NCBI GenBank assembly: GCA_004555865.1
Contig: SFJO01000032.1
Coordinates: 1-8,900, forward strand
Direction of reading: 5' to 3'
Source: Oscillospiraceae bacterium
GTDB taxonomy: Bacteria > Bacillota > Clostridia > Oscillospirales > Ruminococcaceae
Length of the DNA: 8,900 nucleotides
Part shown: positions 6,105 through 8,900 of the stretch, piece after piece
Position numbering within the stretch: the first letter of the stretch is position 1
Layout: every line of letters starts with the position of its first letter
Translations under genes and position numbers: made by a program
Notes under the pieces: generated by a model
Database searches by the model: none
Seen by the model: the letters and a program-made list of their open reading frames with translations, nothing else
Told to the model about the DNA's origin: nothing

Positions 6105-7559
6105 ATGAACTATAAAGCAATTTTCCGCGTGGTCAGCTATGCCCTGCTGCTGGAGGCCATCTGTATGATTCCGGGAATGCTGCTCTGCCTGATGGACGGC
6201 GAGCCCCGGGTGGTGCTGGCCTACCTGGCAGCCATTGCCGTCATTCTGGCGGTGAGCATCCCCCTGTACCGGCAGGGCAAAAAGGCCCCGGCGGCCTTTT
6301 ATGCACAGGAGGGCTTTGTGGCCACCTCGCTGGCTTGGATCGTCCTTTCCATGCTGGGCTGTTTGCCCTTTGTGTTCAGCGGGCAGATCCCCTCGTATGT
6401 GGACGCCGTGTTTGAGATGGTGTCCGGCTTCACCACCACCGGCGCGTCCATCCTGACGGATGTGGAGGCCATGAGCCGCGGCCTCCTGCTGTGGCGCAGT
6501 TTCAGCCATTGGCTGGGCGGCATGGGCATTCTGGTGTTTCTGCTGGCGCTCACGCCCACCCAGTCCGGCGGGGGATACACCATGCACCTTCTGCGGGCGG
6601 AAAGCCCTGGCCCCAGCGTGGGCAAGCTGACTCCCCGCCTGCACCAGACGGCGAAAATCCTGTACATTCTTTATTTTACGCTCACCGTGCTGGATCTGGT
6701 GTTCCTGCTGTTGGGCGGAATGCCTCTGTTTGATGCGCTGTGCACCGCCTTCGGCACGGCCGGCACCGGCGGTTTCGGCGTGAAGGCAGACAGCATTGCC
6801 GGGTACAGCCCCTATTTGCAGAATGTAACCACGGTGTTCATGCTGCTGTTCGGCGTGAACTTCACGGTGTACTATCTGGTGCTGATCCGCCATACCTTTT
6901 CGGCCTTGCTGGACGAAGAGCTGCGGCTCTACCTGGCGTTCTTTGCGGGCAGCACCCTGCTCATCACCTGGAACGTGCGGGGGATGTACCGGACCCTGGG
7001 CGAAACGGTGCGGCATGCCGCCTTCCAGGTGAGCAGCATTATGACCACCACCGGCTTTGCCACCACCGATTTTAATCTGTGGCCGAGCTTTTCCAAGGCG
7101 ATCATCCTGATGCTGATGCTGCTGGGCGCCTGCGCGGGCAGCACCGGCGGCGGCCTGAAAATGGCCCGCGTACTGCTGCTGCTGAAGGACCTGCGCCGCA
7201 GCGTGCGCAAATCCCTGCACCCGAACAGTGTGCAGGTGGTGCAGGTGAACGGCGAAGCCCTGCAGGAGCAGGTGCTGCGTAACACGGCGGCCTACCTGAC
7301 CGCCTACTGCGTTTTGACGCTGGGCAGCTTTCTGCTGGTTTCGCTGGACGGGTTTTCGGTGGAAGCAAACATCTCGGCGGTGTTTGCCTGCTTCAACAAC
7401 ATCGGCCCCGGCCTGGCGGAGGTTGGCCCCACCAGTTCCTTCGCGGCGTACAGCGCCTTCTCCAAGGTGATCCTGACGATGGATATGCTGTTTGGCCGGC
7501 TGGAGATCTTCCCCATGCTGGCCCTGCTCAGCCGCCACACCTGGCGGCGCAGCCTGTAA
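6105..7559 (+). CDS. trkH: Trk potassium transporter membrane subunit TrkH
   Basis: This 484-residue protein is the K+-translocating subunit of the Trk/Ktr family, in the cytoplasmic membrane. All four pore-loop repeats are recognisable, each with its selectivity-filter glycine: SGFTTTGAS (107-115), GTAGTGGFG (217-225), TTTGFAT (314-320) and NNIGPG (431-436). The intramembrane gating loop of the third repeat is present as GACAGSTGGGLKMAR (341-355). The length matches TrkH, and the two extra N-terminal helices (about 8-30 and 36-55) favour TrkH over the shorter KtrB. It works with TrkA, whose gene ends 17 bases upstream, so the two are co-translated from one transcript. The start at 6105 is chosen because of the GGAGGAG site. 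The protein ends in a short basic tail (RRSL) just after the last helix. No broken motif is seen. Confidence 0.95.
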   Translation: MNYKAIFRVVSYALLLEAICMIPGMLLCLMDGEPRVVLAYLAAIAVILAVSIPLYRQGKKAPAAFYAQEGFVATSLAWIVLSMLGCLPFVFSGQIPSYVDAVFEMVSGFTTTGASILTDVEAMSRGLLLWRSFSHWLGGMGILVFLLALTPTQSGGGYTMHLLRAESPGPSVGKLTPRLHQTAKILYILYFTLTVLDLVFLLLGGMPLFDALCTAFGTAGTGGFGVKADSIAGYSPYLQNVTTVFMLLFGVNFTVYYLVLIRHTFSALLDEELRLYLAFFAGSTLLITWNVRGMYRTLGETVRHAAFQVSSIMTTTGFATTDFNLWPSFSKAIILMLMLLGACAGSTGGGLKMARVLLLLKDLRRSVRKSLHPNSVQVVQVNGEALQEQVLRNTAAYLTAYCVLTLGSFLLVSLDGFSVEANISAVFACFNNIGPGLAEVGPTSSFAAYSAFSKVILTMDMLFGRLEIFPMLALLSRHTWRRSL

Positions 7560-7574
7560 TTGTGAATCACGGTG

Positions 7575-7626
7575 AAAAGCCCGCCGGGGTACAGAGTGTT
7601 CTCTGAGCTCCCGGCGGGCTTTTTTG
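7575..7626 (+). terminator. Rho-independent terminator of trkA-trkH
   Basis: AAGCCCGCCGGG at 7577-7588 pairs perfectly with CCCGGCGGGCTT at 7610-7621, and an inner stem CAGAG 7592-7596 with CTCTG 7601-7605 tops it. A run of T follows (7620-7625). It begins 16 bases after the trkH stop. AAAA on the left would also allow function in reverse. Confidence 0.93.
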
Positions 7627-7850
7627 CCGTGTGTGACAAAAACGGACAAATAACGGAAACAGTGTATGGATGATTGTGCACGCCTCGTCCGCTTTTGAAT
7701 AACGAAGCAAACCGGTAGGAGAAACGCGTACAAAATAAGTGCGTGGGCGTGATGAAAAGTCCAAAATAAGGCGAAAAAATCAGGCGAAAATGCAATTGTG
7801 AAAGATCCATTGCAAACCTCTTAACATAAGAAAAGATTTGTAAGAAAATA

Positions 7851-7879
7851 TTGACAGAACGATAAATATACGATACAAT
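7851..7879 (+). promoter_or_regulatory. Sigma-A promoter of the HU gene
   Basis: A perfect -35 TTGACA (7851-7856) and a 5-of-6 -10 TACAAT (7874-7879) are separated by exactly 17 bases. The sequence upstream is A/T-rich, like an UP element. Transcription should start near 7886. Confidence 0.9.
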
Positions 7880-7973
7880 AATGACGCTTTGATAGCCCGC
7901 AGTGCGGCAGGTTTCGTTTGCATGGGTCGCCTTTGCGGTGAGAGGCAATACACAGTAATTGAGATTGTGGGAT

Positions 7974-7981
7974 GGAAGGGG
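7974..7981 (+). promoter_or_regulatory. Ribosome binding site deciding the HU start
   Basis: GGAAGGGG lies 8 bases before the ATG at 7990. The in-frame ATG at 7972 overlaps this site and would add six residues (MEGVYK) that HU proteins lack, so 7990 is preferred. Confidence 0.75.
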
Positions 7982-7989
7982 TATATAAA

Positions 7990-8268
7990 ATGACAAGATC
8001 ACAGATGATTACCGCAGTTGCGGCAAGAACCGAGTTGAGCGAAGCAACTGTGGAGCAGGTGATGGATGGTGTGTTCGGCACCATTACCGATTGCCTGAAG
8101 CGTAATGAAAAGGTTACCATCGCCGGTTTTGGCCGCTTTGAAATGCGTACCCGTAAGGCGAAGGAATTCACCAATCCGAAAACAAAAACCAGTACGCATC
8201 TGGAGTCTACCAGTGCGCCCGGCTTTAAGGCCAGCAGCCGCATGAAGCAGAAGCTGAACGAGAAGTAA
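7990..8268 (+). CDS. hup: HU-family DNA-binding protein
   Basis: This 92-residue protein has the normal HU length. HU is an abundant nucleoid protein that binds and bends DNA as a dimer without strong sequence preference. The N-terminal helices (about 3-40, MTRSQMITAVAARTELSEAT onward) match the family pattern. They are followed by the conserved turn VTIAGFGRFEMRTRKA (42-57) and the flexible DNA-gripping arm. The intercalating proline is in place as N62-P63. The arm is unusual: the common GRNPQTGE appears as FTNPKTKT. The C-terminus ends with PGFKASSRMKQKLNEK, matching the family P-x-FKA-x-K-x-LK ending. The gene stands alone, with its own near-consensus promoter and terminator, consistent with strong constitutive expression. 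An IHF-like identity cannot be excluded, but Firmicutes normally carry HU. Confidence 0.93.
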   Translation: MTRSQMITAVAARTELSEATVEQVMDGVFGTITDCLKRNEKVTIAGFGRFEMRTRKAKEFTNPKTKTSTHLESTSAPGFKASSRMKQKLNEK

Positions 8269-8277
8269 GAAACATGT

Positions 8278-8325
8278 AAGCCCGCAGGCCCCGTTGCGAG
8301 AATGCACGGTGTGTGCGGGCTTTTG
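8278..8325 (+). terminator. Rho-independent terminator of the HU gene
   Basis: AAGCCCGCA at 8278-8286 pairs with TGCGGGCTT at 8314-8322, followed by TTG. The loop is long (27 bases) and can fold further. It starts 10 bases after the HU stop codon. Confidence 0.85.
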
Positions 8326-8393
8326 TAAAAAACACGCTGAAAAGCAGATTTTCAAAAATTTGAAAAAGCAAGTAAAAAATATCAAAAAAGATG

Positions 8394-8422
8394 TTGACAA
8401 AACCTCTCTCCATCAGTATAAT
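8394..8422 (+). promoter_or_regulatory. Consensus sigma-A promoter of the tRNA cluster
   Basis: Perfect TTGACA (8394-8399) and perfect TATAAT (8417-8422) are 17 bases apart, with A-rich tracts upstream that could act as an UP element. Transcription should start near 8429, about 30 bases before the first tRNA. Such a full-consensus promoter fits stable-RNA expression. Confidence 0.95.
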
Positions 8423-8460
8423 CATAAATGCAGCGTGTCCCGGACATCAAGAACTTGTAT

Positions 8461-8537
8461 GCGCCCGTAGCTCAGCCGGATAGAGCAACTGCCTTCTAAG
8501 CAGTGGGCCGGGGGTTCGAGTCCCTTCGGGCGCACCA
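8461..8537 (+). tRNA. tRNA-Arg (anticodon TCT)
   Basis: The full cloverleaf can be drawn. Acceptor GCGCCCG pairs with CGGGCGC (8527-8533), the D arm is GCTC/GAGC, and the anticodon stem ACTGC/GCAGT encloses loop CTTCTAA with anticodon TCT. The T loop is TTCGAGT; its stem contains two G-T wobbles. Discriminator A is at 8534 and the CCA end is encoded at 8535-8537. It reads AGA/AGG arginine codons. Confidence 0.96.
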
Positions 8538-8542
8538 TATGT

Positions 8543-8620
8543 GGTGGCTATGGCGCAGTTGGTTAGCGCGCCAGATTGTGGCTCTGGAGGCCGAGGGTTC
8601 GAATCCCTCTAGCCACCCCA
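8543..8620 (+). tRNA. tRNA-His (anticodon GTG)
   Basis: Acceptor GTGGCTA (8544-8550) pairs with TAGCCAC (8610-8616). The anticodon stem CCAGA/TCTGG encloses loop TTGTGGC with anticodon GTG. The T arm is GAGGG-TTCGAAT-CCCTC. The extra G at position -1 (8543), the identity element for histidyl-tRNA synthetase, is encoded opposite discriminator C (8617). The CCA end is encoded at 8618-8620. It begins 5 bases after tRNA-Arg, so both come from one transcript. Confidence 0.96.
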
Positions 8621-8629
8621 CGAAGAGAG

Positions 8630-8662
8630 AGCGGACTTTATACAAAATAAAGTTCGCTTTTT
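8630..8662 (+). terminator. Terminator-like hairpin between tRNA-His and tRNA-Gln
   Basis: GCGGACTTTAT (8631-8641) pairs with ATAAAGTTCGC (8647-8657) with one G-T wobble and a 5-base loop, followed by TTTTT at 8658-8662. It has the form of an intrinsic terminator, although the stem is rather AT-rich. tRNA-Gln starts only 8 bases later, so either transcripts read through or tRNA-Gln has a promoter I could not find. Confidence 0.7.
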
Positions 8663-8669
8663 CTTATAT

Positions 8670-8743
8670 TGGGCTGTCGCCAAGCGGTAAGGCATGGGAC
8701 TTTGACTCCCACATCGTAGGTTCGACCCCTGCCAGCCCAACCA
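8670..8743 (+). tRNA. tRNA-Gln (anticodon TTG)
   Basis: Acceptor TGGGCTG pairs with CAGCCCA (8733-8739). The D arm is GCC/GGC, and the anticodon stem TGGGA/TCCCA encloses loop CTTTGAC with anticodon TTG. The T arm is GTAGG-TTCGACC-CCTGC. Discriminator A is at 8740 and the CCA end is encoded at 8741-8743. In many Firmicutes this tRNA is first charged with glutamate and then amidated by GatCAB. Confidence 0.96.
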
Positions 8744-8834
8744 AAAGCACCGCTCCCCGAAATGACAGGTGTTCGTAAAACAGTGTTAGCCCAATAACAC
8801 GAAATGAGCATCTGTCAGACGGGATTGGTCAACG

Positions 8835-8884
8835 AAAAAACACGCCATATTCAGCTTCAAGGGCTGGGTATGGCGTGTTTTTTT
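8835..8884 (+). terminator. Strong terminator at the end of the tRNA cluster (probably bidirectional)
   Basis: CACGCCATA (8841-8849) pairs with TATGGCGTG (8869-8877), extended by AAAAAA (8835-8840) against a 7-base T-run (8878-8884). An inner CAGC/GCTG stem (8852-8855 with 8863-8866) tops it. The A-run on the left means it can also stop transcripts arriving on the minus strand from beyond the window. Confidence 0.9.
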
Positions 8885-8900
8885 GCTTATTTGCGTTTCC

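Larger units (their letters stand above)
7627..7989. other. AT-rich intergenic region and leader upstream of the HU gene
   Basis: No gene is supported here. The left part (7627-7850) is AT-rich and contains a 13-base-period direct repeat AGGCGAAAA (7769-7777 and 7782-7790) and a short inverted repeat TGCAAT 7791-7796 with ATTGCA 7809-7814. The right part holds the HU promoter and a roughly 100-base untranslated leader (about 7886-7989). I see no known riboswitch pattern in the leader. Confidence 0.65.

Noticed and set aside
4654..6120. A 488-codon minus-strand frame
   Set aside because: It is antisense to trkA, His/Gln-rich and without motifs; trkA has clear domains and a ribosome site.
6045..7733. 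A 562-codon minus-strand frame
   Set aside because: It is antisense to trkH, runs through the trkH terminator and is a His/Gln-rich shadow.
7769..7814. Short direct and inverted repeats upstream of the HU promoter
   Set aside because: Copies are 9 and 6 bases long in AT-rich sequence and could easily arise by chance; there are too few units for a CRISPR or iteron array.
8503..8778. A 91-codon plus-strand frame over the tRNA genes
   Set aside because: It is a translation of the tRNA-Arg, -His and -Gln genes, a well-known false-gene pattern.

Overview
The window looks like ordinary chromosomal housekeeping sequence from a fairly GC-rich Clostridia-type Firmicute. The inference rests on GC-rich genes set against AT-rich spacers, strong AGGAG-type ribosome sites, near-consensus sigma-A promoters, tRNA genes with encoded CCA ends, and a PhoP/PhoR-like pair with clostridial-style proteins. 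A gut Oscillospiraceae member (Faecalibacterium/Gemmiger-like) is my best guess, but I cannot prove it from sequence alone. I found no mobile element, CRISPR array, phage gene or defence system.

Layout, left to right: (1) the last 31 codons of a small heat-shock protein (Hsp20), closed by a strong terminator. (2) A minus-strand operon occupying 4287 down to 441, transcribed right to left: a Na+/phosphate cotransporter with a C-terminal PhoU-like domain, then an OmpR/PhoB-family response regulator, then a PhoR-like histidine kinase whose start codon overlaps the regulator stop, ending at a hairpin near 362-403. (3) A 435-base divergent control region (4288-4722) holding 11-base-period TTTACA/TGTAAA repeats that resemble PhoP/PhoB boxes, plus an extended -10 promoter facing right. 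(4) A plus-strand trkA-trkH operon for potassium uptake, ended by a strong terminator. (5) A single-gene HU unit with a textbook promoter and its own terminator. (6) A tRNA cluster, Arg(TCT)-His(GTG)-Gln(TTG), driven by a perfect TTGACA-17-TATAAT promoter, with a terminator-like hairpin between His and Gln and a strong terminator near the right edge.

How the genes fit together: the transporter, regulator and kinase most likely form a phosphate-responsive unit. The Pho-box-like repeats beside the transporter gene suggest that the regulator controls its own operon. The divergent neighbour imports K+ through a gated membrane channel subunit (TrkH) and a two-RCK cytoplasmic regulator (TrkA). Whether the shared intergenic region links phosphate and potassium uptake is open. 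The most interesting idea in the window is that a PhoU-domain transporter is encoded with its own two-component system and could act as its input; all the individual families are known.
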